DNA from: Candidatus Eiseniibacteriota bacterium
Lineage (GTDB): Bacteria; Eisenbacteria; RBG-16-71-46; CAIMUX01
Length of the DNA: 57,821 nt
Assembly (NCBI GenBank): GCA_903844735.1
Contig: CAIMUX010000074.1
Coordinates: 1 to 57,821 of the forward strand
Direction: 5' to 3'
Below the pieces are notes generated by a model that made no database searches, was not told the DNA's origin, and saw nothing but the letters and a program-made list of their open reading frames with translations. This document shows positions 14,952 through 24,386 of this stretch, one piece after another. Positions within the stretch are counted from its first letter, which is position 1; every line of letters begins with the position of its first letter. A program made the translations under genes and the position numbers.

Positions 14952-15644
14952 ATGACGCCCCGACCCGGGGATGCGAGGGAATCGATGACGCCACGACGCA
15001 CGGAGACGATCGATGCCGGCGGCGGCCGCGAGCGGCTGCTCGGTGCCGCGGCTCGCCTCTTCGCCTCCAAGGGGTACGCCGCGACCTCAGTGCGAGATAT
15101 CGTGAGCGCGGCCGGGGTCACGGCACCCTCCCTCTATCACCACTTTGGTAACAAGGAAGGGCTCTTCCTCGCCATCATGCGCACGAACCGGTCGCGGGTC
15201 GAGGCGGCCCGACAGGAGGTGCTCGGCAGCGGCGGGTCTGCCGCCGTGCGCCTTCTGCGGTTGAGCCGGACTGAGGTCGTCCTAAGGCGGGAATTCGCCG
15301 ACTTCGCCGGGGCGGTCGTCCGGATCGTCTCGGAGCCGAAGAGAGCGGCACCGAGGTTCGACTTCCGGGCGCTCATGCTCGAGAAGATCCGGCACTTCGA
15401 ACAATTGGTCGAGGAAGGGATGGCGAGCGGCGAGTTCCGCCCCTGCGCTCCGCGCCACGTGGCGTTGACGCTGGTGGGCGCGATTGAGATCGTTTCCCGA
15501 GCCTCCTTGTTTGATTCGGGAGCTGACGGGTCGGACTTGGCGCTCGAAGGGATGGTGGCGGTGGTCCTTTCGGGGATCACCGCGAGCCGCGTCCGAACGA
15601 CCTCGCGGCGCACAGCGGCAGCCGGTCCAACGACGAAGTTGTAA
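14952..15644 (+). CDS. TetR/AcrR family transcriptional regulator
   Basis: The N-terminal helix-turn-helix is textbook: LLGAAARLFASKGYAATSVR, then DIVSAAGVTAPSLYHHFGNK. This marks a TetR repressor whose variable C-terminal half binds an inducer. It lies 28 bases upstream of the efflux operon on the same strand and probably controls it. Candidate operators lie just before this gene and over its stop codon. Two ATG codons (14952 and 14985) have equally placed GAGG sequences; the earlier one is used here. The reading frame is open further upstream to 14886 but that part overlaps the proposed operator. Confidence 0.93.
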   Translation: MTPRPGDARESMTPRRTETIDAGGGRERLLGAAARLFASKGYAATSVRDIVSAAGVTAPSLYHHFGNKEGLFLAIMRTNRSRVEAARQEVLGSGGSAAVRLLRLSRTEVVLRREFADFAGAVVRIVSEPKRAAPRFDFRALMLEKIRHFEQLVEEGMASGEFRPCAPRHVALTLVGAIEIVSRASLFDSGADGSDLALEGMVAVVLSGITASRVRTTSRRTAAAGPTTKL

Positions 15645-15655
15645 CGGGCATTACA
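15640..15655. promoter_or_regulatory. Perfect operator-like repeat before the efflux operon
   Basis: TGTAA-CGGGCA-TTACA, a perfect inverted repeat overlapping the tetR stop codon. It ends 17 bases before the start of the membrane-fusion gene. Its position fits repression or activation by the adjacent TetR protein. Confidence 0.55.
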
Positions 15656-15672
15656 GGGAATGGGAGAGCGCC

Positions 15673-16930
15673 ATGCGCAGTTCTAAGATGACCCTCAGGA
15701 ACTTCTCGATCGGTCTTGCGGTCCTCGGCACGACGCTCGCGGTTGGCTGCAGCAAGCGGGCCGCCGCCCGGCCCCCCGGAAGTGGGCATCGTGACGCTCG
15801 CTCCGGAGCGCGTGGTGCTGACCACCGAGTTGCCCGGCCGCACCGTACCCTACCTGGTCGCGGATGTCCGGCCGCAGGTCAGCGGCCTGCTTCAGCAGCG
15901 CCGCTTCGAGGAGGGCGCGGACGTGCGTGCCGGGGAGCTGCTCTATGAGATCGATCCGGCGCCGTATCGCGCCGCGGTCGATGCGGCCGAAGCGGCCCTG
16001 GCGATGGCGGAAGCCAACCTCCCCGCTGCCCGCTCGCGGGCCGAACGGCTGCGCGGCCTGGCGGCCATCCACGCCGTCGGCGAGCAGGACATCGACGACG
16101 CCGAGGCCGCGTTCCACAGGGCCGAGGCGAGTGTGGCGGCCAGCCGGGCGGCGCTTGAGAGCGCTCGCATCAACCTCGCCTGGACCCCGATCAAGGCGCC
16201 GATCTCCGGGCGTACCGGCCGCTCAACCGTGACCGTTGGCGCCCTGGTCACCGCCTACCAGCCGGCGTCGTTGGTCACCATCCAGCAACTCGACCCGATC
16301 TACGTCGACGTCCAGCAGTCCTCGGCCGATCTGCTGCGTTTGCGCCGGGTGCTGTCGAGCGGCGCCCTGACCCGGGAGGACAACTCGGCGAGCCACGTGC
16401 AGCTTGTGCTCGAGGACGACACTCCCTATCCGTACGCGGGGGCGTTGAAGTTCCAGGACGTCACAGTCGCGCCGACGACCGGTTCGGTGACGTTGCGCAT
16501 GGTCTTCCCGAATCCGGAGGGTGTCCTGCTGCCGGGCATGTTCGTGCGCGCCGTCGTTGAGGAGGGTGTGGACGAGAACGCGATCGTTGTCCCCCAGCAG
16601 GGCGTCTCGCGCGACCCGCGGGGCAATGCCGTTGCCTTCGTGCTCGGCCCGGACGGCACGGTCCAGGACCGCACACTTGAGCTCGGGCGCGCGCTGGGTA
16701 ACCGCTGGCTGGTCATCCGGGGTCTCGCCGCGGGCGACCAGTTGATCGTCGACGGATTGCAACGGGTGCGTCCGGGTGCGAAGGCGCGCGGCGTGCCGGC
16801 CGCGAGCACGGCCGCCGCCGGCCCCGCGCCGGGCAGTGCGCCCGGATCGGTGCCCGGCAGTGCGCCTGGATCGGTGCCCGGCAATACTCCCGGTCCCGCG
16901 ACCGGCAGCACGTCCGGGTCGGCGAAGTAG
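15673..16930 (+). pseudogene. RND efflux periplasmic adaptor (membrane-fusion protein), frameshifted near the N-terminus
   Basis: AcrA/MexA-type adaptors link the RND pump to the outer-membrane channel. The start ATG 15673 gives a lipoprotein signal ending LAVGCSK, but this frame is lost within about ten codons. The mature protein continues in another frame from PPPGPPEVGIVTLAPERV. The change falls in the GC-rich tract at about 15760-15780, which includes a run of six C. After that all expected parts are present: the hairpin (AEAALAMAEANLPAARSRAE), lipoyl (TPIKAPISGRTG) and beta-barrel regions, and a C-terminal Gly/Pro/Ser tail with GSAPGSVP repeats. A single-base error in the assembly would restore it. 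Confidence 0.85.
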
Positions 16931-16939
16931 GGGGCGGCC

Positions 16940-19630
16940 ATGTCTAGGTTCTTCCTTGATCACCCCGTCTTCGCCTGGGTCATTGCCATCGTGATGATGC
17001 TGGGCGGGGCCCTCGCCATCTACAAACTGCCCATCGCGCAGTACCCGCCGGTCGCGCCGCCGTCGATCTCGATCCGGGCCGTGTATCCCGGCGCGTCGGC
17101 GCAGACCATCGAGAACAGCGTCATTCAGATCATCGAGCAGAAGATGACCGGGCTCGACCGGATGATCTACATGGGCTCGACCAGCGACGCCTCGGGTTCC
17201 GCGGCCCTGACGCTGACCTTCGCTCCCGGCACCGATCCGGACCTTGCGTGGGCGAAGGTCCAGAATAAGCTGCGGCTTGCCATACCGATGCTGCCCGAGG
17301 TGGTGCAGCGCACAGGTCTGAGCGTCGGCAAGGCGACCCGCAACTACCTTCTGATCGTCGGGCTCACATCCTCGGATCCGACCTGGACCAACAACGACCT
17401 CAGCGACTATCTGGTCTCGAACGTCCAGAACGCGCTCGTCCGCGTGCCCGGGGTAGGAGAAGTCGAGCCGTTCGGCAGCGGTTACGCGATGCGCGTCTGG
17501 CTCGACACGGACAAGCTGACCAAGTACGGCATGACCATCGCCGATGTAGTCGCCGGGGTAAGGGCCTACAACGTCGAGATCTCCGCCGGGCAGTTCGGCG
17601 GCGCTCCGGCGGTGCCGGGTCAGAGACTCAACGCCTCCATTCTGGTGCAATCGCTGCTCAAGACCCCCGAGGAGTTCGCCGCGGTGCCGTTGCGCACTAA
17701 CCCCGATGGCTCGGTGGTGCGCGTCTCCGACGTCGGCCGCACCGAGCTCGGTTCGGAGCTGAACGACATCTCCGCCAACTACAACGGCCGGCCGACGACC
17801 GCGCTTGCCATCCGCCAGGCCGTCGGAGCCAACGCCCTCGACGTCGCCGACGGGGTCAAGGCGGCGATGAAGGATCTCTCGAAGTACTTCCCCAAGGGGA
17901 TGGAGGTCGTCTATCCATACGACACCACGCCCTTCGTGAAGGTCGCGATCGGGGAGGTGGTCAAGACCCTGATCGAGGCGATCATTCTCGTCTTCCTGGT
18001 CATGTTCCTTTTTCTCGGGAACCTGCGCGCCACCCTGATACCGACGATTGCGGTGCCCGTGGTGCTCCTGGGCACCTTCGCCGTGCTCGGGCTGTTCGGC
18101 TTCTCGATCAACATGCTGACCATGTTCGCGATGGTGCTCTCGATCGGTCTGTTGGTCGATGACGCGATCGTGGTGGTCGAGAACGTCGAGCGGCTTATGA
18201 GCGAGGAAGGGCTGTCGCCGCGCGAGGCCACGGCGAAGTCGATGGACCAGATCCAGAGTGCGCTCGTCGGCATCGGCCTCGTCCTGGCTGCGGTTTTCGG
18301 CCCGATGGCGTTCTTCCCGGGCTCGACCGGCGTTATCTACCGGCAGTTCTCGATCACAGTGGTCGCCTCGATGCTGCTCTCGGTGGTGGTCGCCTTGATC
18401 CTCTCGCCGGTCCTGTGTGCCGGGCTGCTCAAGCCGGTCGAGAAGGGCCACGAGGCGGCCGAGACCGGCTTCCGGGTTCTCAAGCCCTTCTTTCTCTGGT
18501 TTGACCGCCTCTTCTACCGCATGCGCGACGTATACGAACGGGTGGTCGGGCACATCCTCGGCCGCCGCCTCCGCTACGTGGCGGTGTTCGTGGTGATCGT
18601 CGCCGGCCTGGCGGCGCTCTTCTCGCGCATGCCGACCGCCTACCTTCCCGAGGAGGACCAGGGCATTCTGCTCGCCTCGGTCCAGACTCCGGCCGGCTCG
18701 ACGCTCGAGCAGACCGGCCTCGTTGTCAAAGGCGTGCAGAAGCACTTCCTGGAGCAGGAGAAGGATGCGATCGAAGCGAGCATGGGAATGACCGGAATGG
18801 GCTTCGGGGGCCGCAGCCAGAACCAGGGGATGATCTTCCTCAAGCTCAGGGACTGGAAGCTGCGCAATCGTCCGGAGCTGCGGGTCAAGTCGATCGCGGC
18901 CCGGGCGATGCCGGTTCTGGCGGGCATTCGCGAGGCGAGAGGGTTCGTGTTTCCCCCCCGGCGATCCCGGAGCTGGCGTCGGCCACCGGCTTTGACCTCA
19001 TGCTGCAGGACCGGGGCGGGCTGGGCCACGAACAGCTCATGGCCGCGCGCAATCAGCTACTCGGCGCCGCGATGCGTGACCCGCGGCTGGTTCGGGTGCG
19101 ACCCAATGGATTGGAGGACGTGGCCCAGTACAAGGTGGACATCGACTGGGAGAAAGCCGGCGCCCTCGGCGTGCTGCCGAGCGTCGTGCAGAGCTACCTC
19201 TCCGGGGCGTTTGGCAGCGCCTACATCGGCGACTTCGTCCAGGGTGGCCGCGTCAAGCGCGTCTACGCGCAGGCCGACGCGCCGTTTCGGATGCTGCCGT
19301 CCGACCTCGACCGGCTGTATCTGCCCAGCACCCGCGGCGGTCTCGTTCCGCTTTCGGCGATCGCCTCCGGGCGCTGGGTCTACGGATCGCCGCGGCTCGA
19401 GCGTTACAACGCCCAGGCGGCGATCAACATTCAGGGCGAGGCCGCGCCGGGCCACAGCTCCGGGGAGGCGATGCAGGCCATGGAGGAGCACGTTGCGGAG
19501 CTCCCGAAGGGGATCGGCCACGAGTGGACCGGCATCTCCTACCAGGAGCGCATGGCCCAGTCGCAGGCCGGCCTGCTCTACGCGTTTTCGGTGCTCGCCA
19601 TCTTCTTAGTCCTCGCCGCGCTCTCGAACT
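16940..19630 (+). pseudogene. RND efflux pump (HAE1/AcrB type), frameshifted and C-terminally truncated
   Basis: The inner-membrane pump of a tripartite drug or solvent exporter. The first 670 residues are intact and include FFLDHPVFAWVIAI, the proton-relay region LLVDDAIVVVENVER and GPMAFFPG. At 18953-18959 a run of seven C breaks the frame; one more C would restore it. The protein then continues from PAIPELASATGFD through the docking domain to FLVLAALSN near 19630, where AcrB homologues continue ALYESW. The last roughly 150 residues, transmembrane helices 9-12, are gone, and the DNA joins directly to the middle of an outer-membrane factor gene. The pump cannot be functional as read. Confidence 0.88.
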
Positions 19631-20276
19631 GTTGGTGGGCGCACCGCTGCCGGACGAGCTCCTGCCCGAGGATCTGAGCCCGCTGGTGGACTTCCCTGCG
19701 CTCGCGGTCGGGCTACCCTCCGAGGTCCTGCTCTCTCGTCCCGACATTCTCGCGGCCGAGCATCGCCTGCGCGCGGCCAACGCCGATATCGGCGCCGCGC
19801 GCGCCGCCTTCTTCCCGCACATCTCGCTGACCGCGGCCCTGGGCACGCTCTCTCCCGATCTAGAGCATCTGTTCGTCTCCGACACCCATAGCTGGCGCTA
19901 TGCTCCGGTCGTCCAGGTGCCGATCTTCGGGGGCGGTGGCCCGCGGGCGAGTCTGAAGATGACGAAGATCGAGCGCGAGATCGCGGTTGCCGCCTACGAG
20001 AAGACGATTCAGGCGGCGTTCGCGGAGGTCGCCGATGGTCTTACCCTGCGCACGACGCTACTCGAGCAACGCGAGGCCTGGGACCGCCTGTTGGTCGCGC
20101 TCGAGCAGACGCTCCGGCTCTCCGAGGCGCGCTACCAAGCAGGGCTCGATGGTTACCTCGGCGTGCTGGTGGCACAGCGCTCGCTCTTCTCCTCGCAGAG
20201 GACGGGCGTCGCCCTGCGCCTGGCCGAGAAGGCCAATCGGATCGCGCTGTACAAGGCACTTGGCGGGGGGAGCTGA
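19621..20276 (+). pseudogene. Outer-membrane efflux channel (OprM/NodT type), 5' half missing
   Basis: Starting abruptly at ALELLVGAPLPDELLP, this matches the second half of an OprM-type channel. RPDILAAEHRLRAANADIGAARAAFFP is the conserved repeat-2 helix region, split here as RPDILAAEHRLRAAN and then DIGAARAAFFP. It is followed by PIFGGG and the long helix ending ALYKALGGGS. The lipoprotein signal and first repeat (about 250 residues) are missing. The join to the RND gene falls inside the bases GCGCTC, shared by both parents, so a deletion of roughly 1.2-1.3 kb is inferred. Confidence 0.85.
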
Positions 20277-20292
20277 GCGTCGAGCGCCGCCG

Positions 20293-20949
20293 TCACGACG
20301 CTCCATCCGAGGTGGCCCGTCCGCCACTGGCCTTCTCGTCCGAATACTCCAGGACACCCCAGAGCAGCCAGAGCGCGGTCGACAAGGCCAGCCCGGCGTG
20401 GGCGTTCCAGAGCGCAAGCCCCGTCGCCGCGACGTAGACGAAGAAGCCGGCGCGATACGCGCGACGAATCTTGCGCACATGGGACTCCGGCACTCCGGAG
20501 CGCAGGAGCCCACCTCGGGTGGCAGCCTCCCACAGCGCGTTGTAGGCGATACTCACCAGAACGTAGGTTCCGCAATAAAACGCAGCCGCGATGGTCGACG
20601 ACGGGCCGAGCATGTGGCTCGCCAGCACGGCGGTCGGAAAAGGAACGAAGGTCACCGTGAGCAAGAGAAAACCGTTGGCCGCCAGAAACGGTCCGCTCAC
20701 TCGCCGCACCATCCGGAAGATCCCGTGATGGTTCATCCACATGATGAGAATCGCGGCGAAGCTCGTGAGAAACGCCGCGAACGACGGCCAGAGGCGCAGC
20801 AGTGCATTCCCGAGCGCCTGCCCGCTCGTGTTGCGATCAACGGGCGGGACCTTCAGCTCGAGGACGAGCAACGTGATGGCGATCGCGAAGACGCCGTCAC
20901 TGAACGCTTCGACACGTCCGGTCTCGCGCTGTTCGTTCGACAGTTTCAC
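20293..20949 (-). CDS. TMEM175-type (DUF1211) membrane protein, predicted potassium channel
   Basis: A 218-aa protein with about six hydrophobic segments and the family hallmark RVEAFSDGVFAIAITLLVLE in its first helix. The RxxxFSD motif is conserved in bacterial TMEM175 homologues, which form tetrameric K+-leak channels. Bacterial members have one copy of the domain, as here. The C-terminal tail is hydrophilic. It converges with the efflux remnant 17 bases away and stands alone. Start ATG 20949; the purine stretch upstream is weak. Confidence 0.9.
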   Translation of the reverse strand: MKLSNEQRETGRVEAFSDGVFAIAITLLVLELKVPPVDRNTSGQALGNALLRLWPSFAAFLTSFAAILIMWMNHHGIFRMVRRVSGPFLAANGFLLLTVTFVPFPTAVLASHMLGPSSTIAAAFYCGTYVLVSIAYNALWEAATRGGLLRSGVPESHVRKIRRAYRAGFFVYVAATGLALWNAHAGLALSTALWLLWGVLEYSDEKASGGRATSDGAS

Positions 20950-21091
20950 GCCAAACAGCTCCTAGGCTCGTCGTCGCCGATCCGTGAAGCCCATCGCTGC
21001 GTGCGTGCCATCACAGAGCGGCTTGTTGCGGGAGACGGCCCTGGCGTCATGACAAGTCGCTCCGCTCCGAATCTCGGCGGTGACCCAGGCG

Positions 21092-21505
21092 TCACGTAGC
21101 GATGGTCAGTTCGAGAGCGATCTCCAGCTTCAGCACCTTGGAGATTGGGCAGCCGGCCTTGGCTGCGGCCGCCGCTTCCTCGACCTTTGCCTTGTCCGCG
21201 CCGCGCGCCTTGACGGTGGTCTGGAGCACGCTCTTGATCAGCGTCAGGTTCTCGAAGGTGATGGTGCAGGTCGTCTCGATCTCCTCGGCCGTGATACCGT
21301 GCTCTCCGAGCTGCCCGCTGAGGGCCATGCTGAAGCAGCTCGCGTGGGCGGCGGCGATCAGCTCCTCCGGATTGGTCCCGGGAGCATCTTCGAAGCGTGT
21401 GCGAAAGGAAACCTTCTGGCCTTTGATGGCGCCGCTGGCGACGCTGAAAGTCCCTTGGCCATCCTTCAAGCCGCCATTCCAGGTCGCGTTTGCCGTCCGT
21501 TTCAT
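21092..21505 (-). CDS. osmC: OsmC family peroxiredoxin
   Basis: A 137-aa OsmC/Ohr protein, which reduces organic hydroperoxides through two cysteines. Both are present: ASCFSMAL (peroxidatic) at about residue 56 and AGCPISK (resolving) at about 122. The Arg at the family position (RTRFEDAPGTNPEELIAAA) is also in place. The sequence is closer to OsmC than Ohr by its MKRTANATWNGGLKDGQG start. ATG 21505 follows GGAAAGGAG and is better supported than the longer frame to 21631. No OhrR-type regulator is adjacent. Confidence 0.92.
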   Translation of the reverse strand: MKRTANATWNGGLKDGQGTFSVASGAIKGQKVSFRTRFEDAPGTNPEELIAAAHASCFSMALSGQLGEHGITAEEIETTCTITFENLTLIKSVLQTTVKARGADKAKVEEAAAAAKAGCPISKVLKLEIALELTIAT

Positions 21506-21644
21506 GCCAAAACTCCTTTCCTTTCCTCCTGTCTCGTTTCGCCCGGCTCCGCTCAGCATCGATGGAAAGAGTCCGCCTCGGGGACTCGGGAGGCAAGTGC
21601 CAATGTGCCTCGGCGTCGAACCGGCGAACATGACGGCGTTTCAG

Positions 21645-21854
21645 GCAAACTGCACCGATCGTTTCATGAATGCTTCCATCCATCCACCAGCCGGTGATAA
21701 GAAACGCCGTCTCCGGGTGCTTCTCGGCTACCGCGCGGGCGGCAACGAGGACCGGCGCGTAGTGCTCCCAGGTTGGCAGCGCCATCTGGGCAGCCGGGGC
21801 GCGTGCCTGGAAATCCTTCAGCGTGTCGAGATCTAGGCGCACTATCGCGCCCTC
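21645..21854 (-). pseudogene. C-terminal fragment of a second DODA-type dioxygenase
   Basis: A reading frame without start here reads LDLDTLKDFQARAPAAQMAL and then PTWEHYAPVLVAA, followed by FLITGWWMDGS. The pattern 'LLDY..RAP..R..PT.EHF.PL..A.G' and a final 'DGSI..V' is the C-terminus of LigB/YgiD-like dioxygenases. The N-terminal metal-binding part is absent, so this is a remnant. It is different in sequence from the complete copy at 12848-13678. Assignment rests on short motifs. Confidence 0.45.
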
Positions 21855-21954
21855 TGCCCATCCCCACCCAGGGGACGTAGGCCCCGCGATCGAGACCACG
21901 CTTCGGATTGTCGGCGCACGCGATCTTCTTCTTGTAGACATACGTAGAACAGCA

Positions 21955-22149
21955 ATGTATAAAGCTGCATGTATGGACATCGAGAAGGATCTCGTCGCGG
22001 CGAGGTGGGGGAAGTCCGAAACCGGCCAGAAGCGCAAGTACGAACGGATCACCAGACAGGGGAGGACACAGCTTGCGGTCGAGCGGGAGCGCCGGCAGGT
22101 GGTGGACGACACACTGCGCGGCATCTGGATGAAAGCGTCTACGGCATGA
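21955..22149 (+). pseudogene. PadR-family regulator, N-terminus missing
   Basis: The frame contains the second half of a PadR winged-helix regulator: EKDLVAARWGKSETGQKRKY, then ERITRQGRTQLAVERERR and a C-terminal helix. PadR proteins normally begin with about 50 further residues holding the recognition helix; no equivalent lies upstream in any frame. The ATG at 21955 or 21973 has no ribosome binding site. Its stop overlaps the start of the next gene (ATGA), as is usual for PadR/membrane-protein pairs. Confidence 0.7.
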
Positions 22150-23519
22150 CGACCCTCGCCGGTCGGTCACCCATCGAGGATCAGATCGCGCAATGGCGAA
22201 CGTATCTGCGTCGCCGTTCCGCCATCCATGCTCCGGACGTGGAGGAGCTGGAAGGTCACCTGCGCGATCAAGTAACGGCCCTGACGGATGCGGGCTTGGC
22301 GCCGGACGAAGCCTTCCTGATCGCAATCAAGCGCCTGGGCATCCGGGACGCGCTCTCGCGTGAGTTCGCCCGCGAGCACTCGCAGCGATTGTGGAAACAG
22401 ATGGTCATCTCTTCCGACGCCGCCGGCGAGCCGAAGCAGGCGGCACGCACCCAGGCGCTCGTCGTCTTGGGTCTCGCGGTCATCGCTGCGTTGGCCATCA
22501 AGGCGCCCGCGCTCTTCGGCCTTCGGCTCGGCGGCGGCGATGAGTCGTTCTACGCCCGCAACGCCGGCCTGTTCGTGCTGCCGCAGCTCGCCGGCTACTT
22601 CGCCTGGAGGCGCGGACTCGACGTTGTGAGCTGCGTCTGGCTGGCGCTGTCGTTTGTGGCAGCCGGTGTATTCGCCAATGTCTTTCCCTTCGCGGCGCGG
22701 AGCGATACCAGCCTGTTGACCGCGTTGCATCTGCCGGTCGCGCTCTGGCTCGTCGTCGGCATCGCCTACACGGGTGGACGATGGTTTGCGGGCGTGGGGC
22801 GGATGGACTTCGTGCGGTTCTCAGGCGAGCTGTTCATCTACTACGTGCTGATCGCCCTCGGCGGGGGCGTTCTCACGGCCTTTACGGTGATGATGTTCAA
22901 GGCCATCGGGATGAACGCCGAGTCGGTGGCCGGGGGTTGGCTGATCCCGTGTGGCGCGATGGGAGCCGTCATCGTTGGATCGTGGCTGGTGGAGGCAAAG
23001 CAGAGCGTCATCGAGAACATGGCGCCCGTGCTGACGCGGCTGTTCACGCCGCTGTTCACGGTCGTGCTGCTGACGTTTCTGGCGACCATGGCGTGGACCG
23101 GCAGTCCGATCCGCGTCGAGCGGGATGTGCTGATCGGCTTCGATCTGCTGCTGGTGCTGGTCGTCGGTTTCGTGCTCTACGCTGCCTCGGCGCGCGATCC
23201 AGAGGCGCCGAGCGATTTCTTCGACAGGTTGTTGCTGCTGCTGGTGGCTAGCGCGCTTGTTGTCGACTCGGTGGCATTGGCCGCCATCGCGTCGCGTATC
23301 CGGGAGTTCGGCTTCACCCCCAACCGAGTGGCGGCGCTCGGTGAGAATCTCATCTTGCTCGTCAACCTCGCGGGATCGGCCTGGCTCTACACGCAGTTCC
23401 TGCGTGGATGCCGACCGTTCGCCGCCATCGAGAGCTGGCAGACGGCGTATCTCCCTCTCTATTCGGTCTGGGCCGCCTTCGTCGTGATCGTGTTTCCGCC
23501 TCTGTTCGGCTACATCTGA
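22146..23519 (+). CDS. Multipass membrane protein with an N-terminal permease-prefix-like domain
   Basis: A 457-aa protein. The soluble N-terminus (about 1-95) with EDQIAQWRTYLRRRSAIHAP and a helix ending LRDQVTALTDAGLAPDEAF resembles the 'permease prefix' domain found on membrane proteins next to PadR regulators. About twelve hydrophobic segments follow; no transporter signature is recognised, though a DUF4153-like fold is possible. The start overlaps the padR stop, so the pair was built for coupled translation. With padR truncated its control may be lost. It is the intact member of the pair. Confidence 0.8.
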   Translation: MTTLAGRSPIEDQIAQWRTYLRRRSAIHAPDVEELEGHLRDQVTALTDAGLAPDEAFLIAIKRLGIRDALSREFAREHSQRLWKQMVISSDAAGEPKQAARTQALVVLGLAVIAALAIKAPALFGLRLGGGDESFYARNAGLFVLPQLAGYFAWRRGLDVVSCVWLALSFVAAGVFANVFPFAARSDTSLLTALHLPVALWLVVGIAYTGGRWFAGVGRMDFVRFSGELFIYYVLIALGGGVLTAFTVMMFKAIGMNAESVAGGWLIPCGAMGAVIVGSWLVEAKQSVIENMAPVLTRLFTPLFTVVLLTFLATMAWTGSPIRVERDVLIGFDLLLVLVVGFVLYAASARDPEAPSDFFDRLLLLLVASALVVDSVALAAIASRIREFGFTPNRVAALGENLILLVNLAGSAWLYTQFLRGCRPFAAIESWQTAYLPLYSVWAAFVVIVFPPLFGYI

Positions 23520-23528
23520 GTGCCGGCG

Positions 23529-23790
23529 TCAGGGCGAGGCACGCGTAGACGGGTCCGAACGATCCGAACGCCGATAGGCAACCCGTGGTCCGGACAGTGA
23601 TGGTTCAGCGGGAGACCACGCCCGCGTGAATGCCGGCGATGACTCGATCCGTTCCGCGAGATCCACGAACCGCAGACCGGTGGGAGGGCCGACCTCCACA
23701 AGAATGTCCACGTTGCTGGCCTCGCTCTGCTGGCCGGGGGCACGGGGCCGAGCAGGGCGAGCTGAGTCACCTGTGAGTGCCGCGCGAGCC
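23529..23790 (-). pseudogene. MNT-type minimal nucleotidyltransferase, frameshifted remnant
   Basis: One frame holds SQVTQLALLGPV, where intact MntA-like proteins read xRLALFGSVARG. A second frame continues with SNVDILVEVGPPTGLRFVDL and AERIES. The active-site pattern GSxxxxxxSDxD is thus split by a frameshift at about 23720-23740 and slightly altered. The usual C-terminal half follows only weakly. These proteins are antitoxin partners of HEPN toxins, but no HEPN gene is next to it. It is a decayed or mis-assembled copy. Confidence 0.55.
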
Positions 23791-23801
23791 CGCTACGCGG
23801 A

Positions 23802-24386
23802 TCACCGAGCCGACCCTCCCGCCGCCCCCGTCCCACCCGCCTTCTGCTCGATCAATTCCTTGAGCAGCTTGATCTGATCCACCTGGATCGCGATCAGCTC
23901 CTCCCAACGGCGCTCTCGAAGATCGTCAAGCTTCTCGCCGAGAGTCATGATCTCCACTTCGGCCTTTAGATTGATCTCATAGTCATGGTTGGCCTGGATC
24001 CGGTCCTTCACCCCCTGACGGTTCTGCGACATCATGATGACCGGCGCCTGGATCGCGGCCAACATGGAGAGCACAAGATTGAGCAGAATGTACGGGTAGG
24101 GATCGAAGGGATGATGCCCGGTCAACAGAATCAGCGAATTGAGAACGATCCAAGTGAAAAGGACCGCGCCGAAAATGAAGATGAAAGGCCAAGAGCCGCC
24201 GAAGGAGGCGACTCTGTCCGCCACCCGCTGTCCGACCGTCTGCTGCTCGCCCACAGCCTCCCCGACGTGTCGGGTGATCTGCTTGCGTTCGGCGATGTGT
24301 CGCAAGACCTGGTGTTCGCTTTCCGTCAGGTCCGTCGGCTTCTTGCGCAGCCAGCGCTCGGCCAGCTCGCTGATCCTATGTTCCAT
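23802..24386 (-). CDS. DUF1003 membrane protein
   Basis: A 194-aa protein with two transmembrane helices (about residues 68-90 and 105-125) separated by a short loop with FDPYPYILLN. It has the family ending AAIQAPVIMMSQNR, then KDRIQANHDYEINLKAE and a C-terminal coiled segment. This is the DUF1003 family; its role is unknown. Start ATG 24386 follows GGAGG. It overlaps the 3' end of the cytochrome gene by 11 bases, so the two are probably co-translated. Confidence 0.9.
   Translation of the reverse strand: MEHRISELAERWLRKKPTDLTESEHQVLRHIAERKQITRHVGEAVGEQQTVGQRVADRVASFGGSWPFIFIFGAVLFTWIVLNSLILLTGHHPFDPYPYILLNLVLSMLAAIQAPVIMMSQNRQGVKDRIQANHDYEINLKAEVEIMTLGEKLDDLRERRWEELIAIQVDQIKLLKELIEQKAGGTGAAGGSAR

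Noticed and set aside
16223-18745. An 840-codon open frame on the minus strand opposite the RND pump
   Set aside because: Its product is a His/Asp/Arg-rich low-complexity chain with no motif. The opposite strand encodes clear RND sequence, so the frame is a GC-rich shadow.
18953-18959. Seven-C run considered as a programmed frameshift site in the RND gene
   Set aside because: RND pumps are not known to need frameshifting, the operon also has other lesions, and a one-base homopolymer error explains it more simply.
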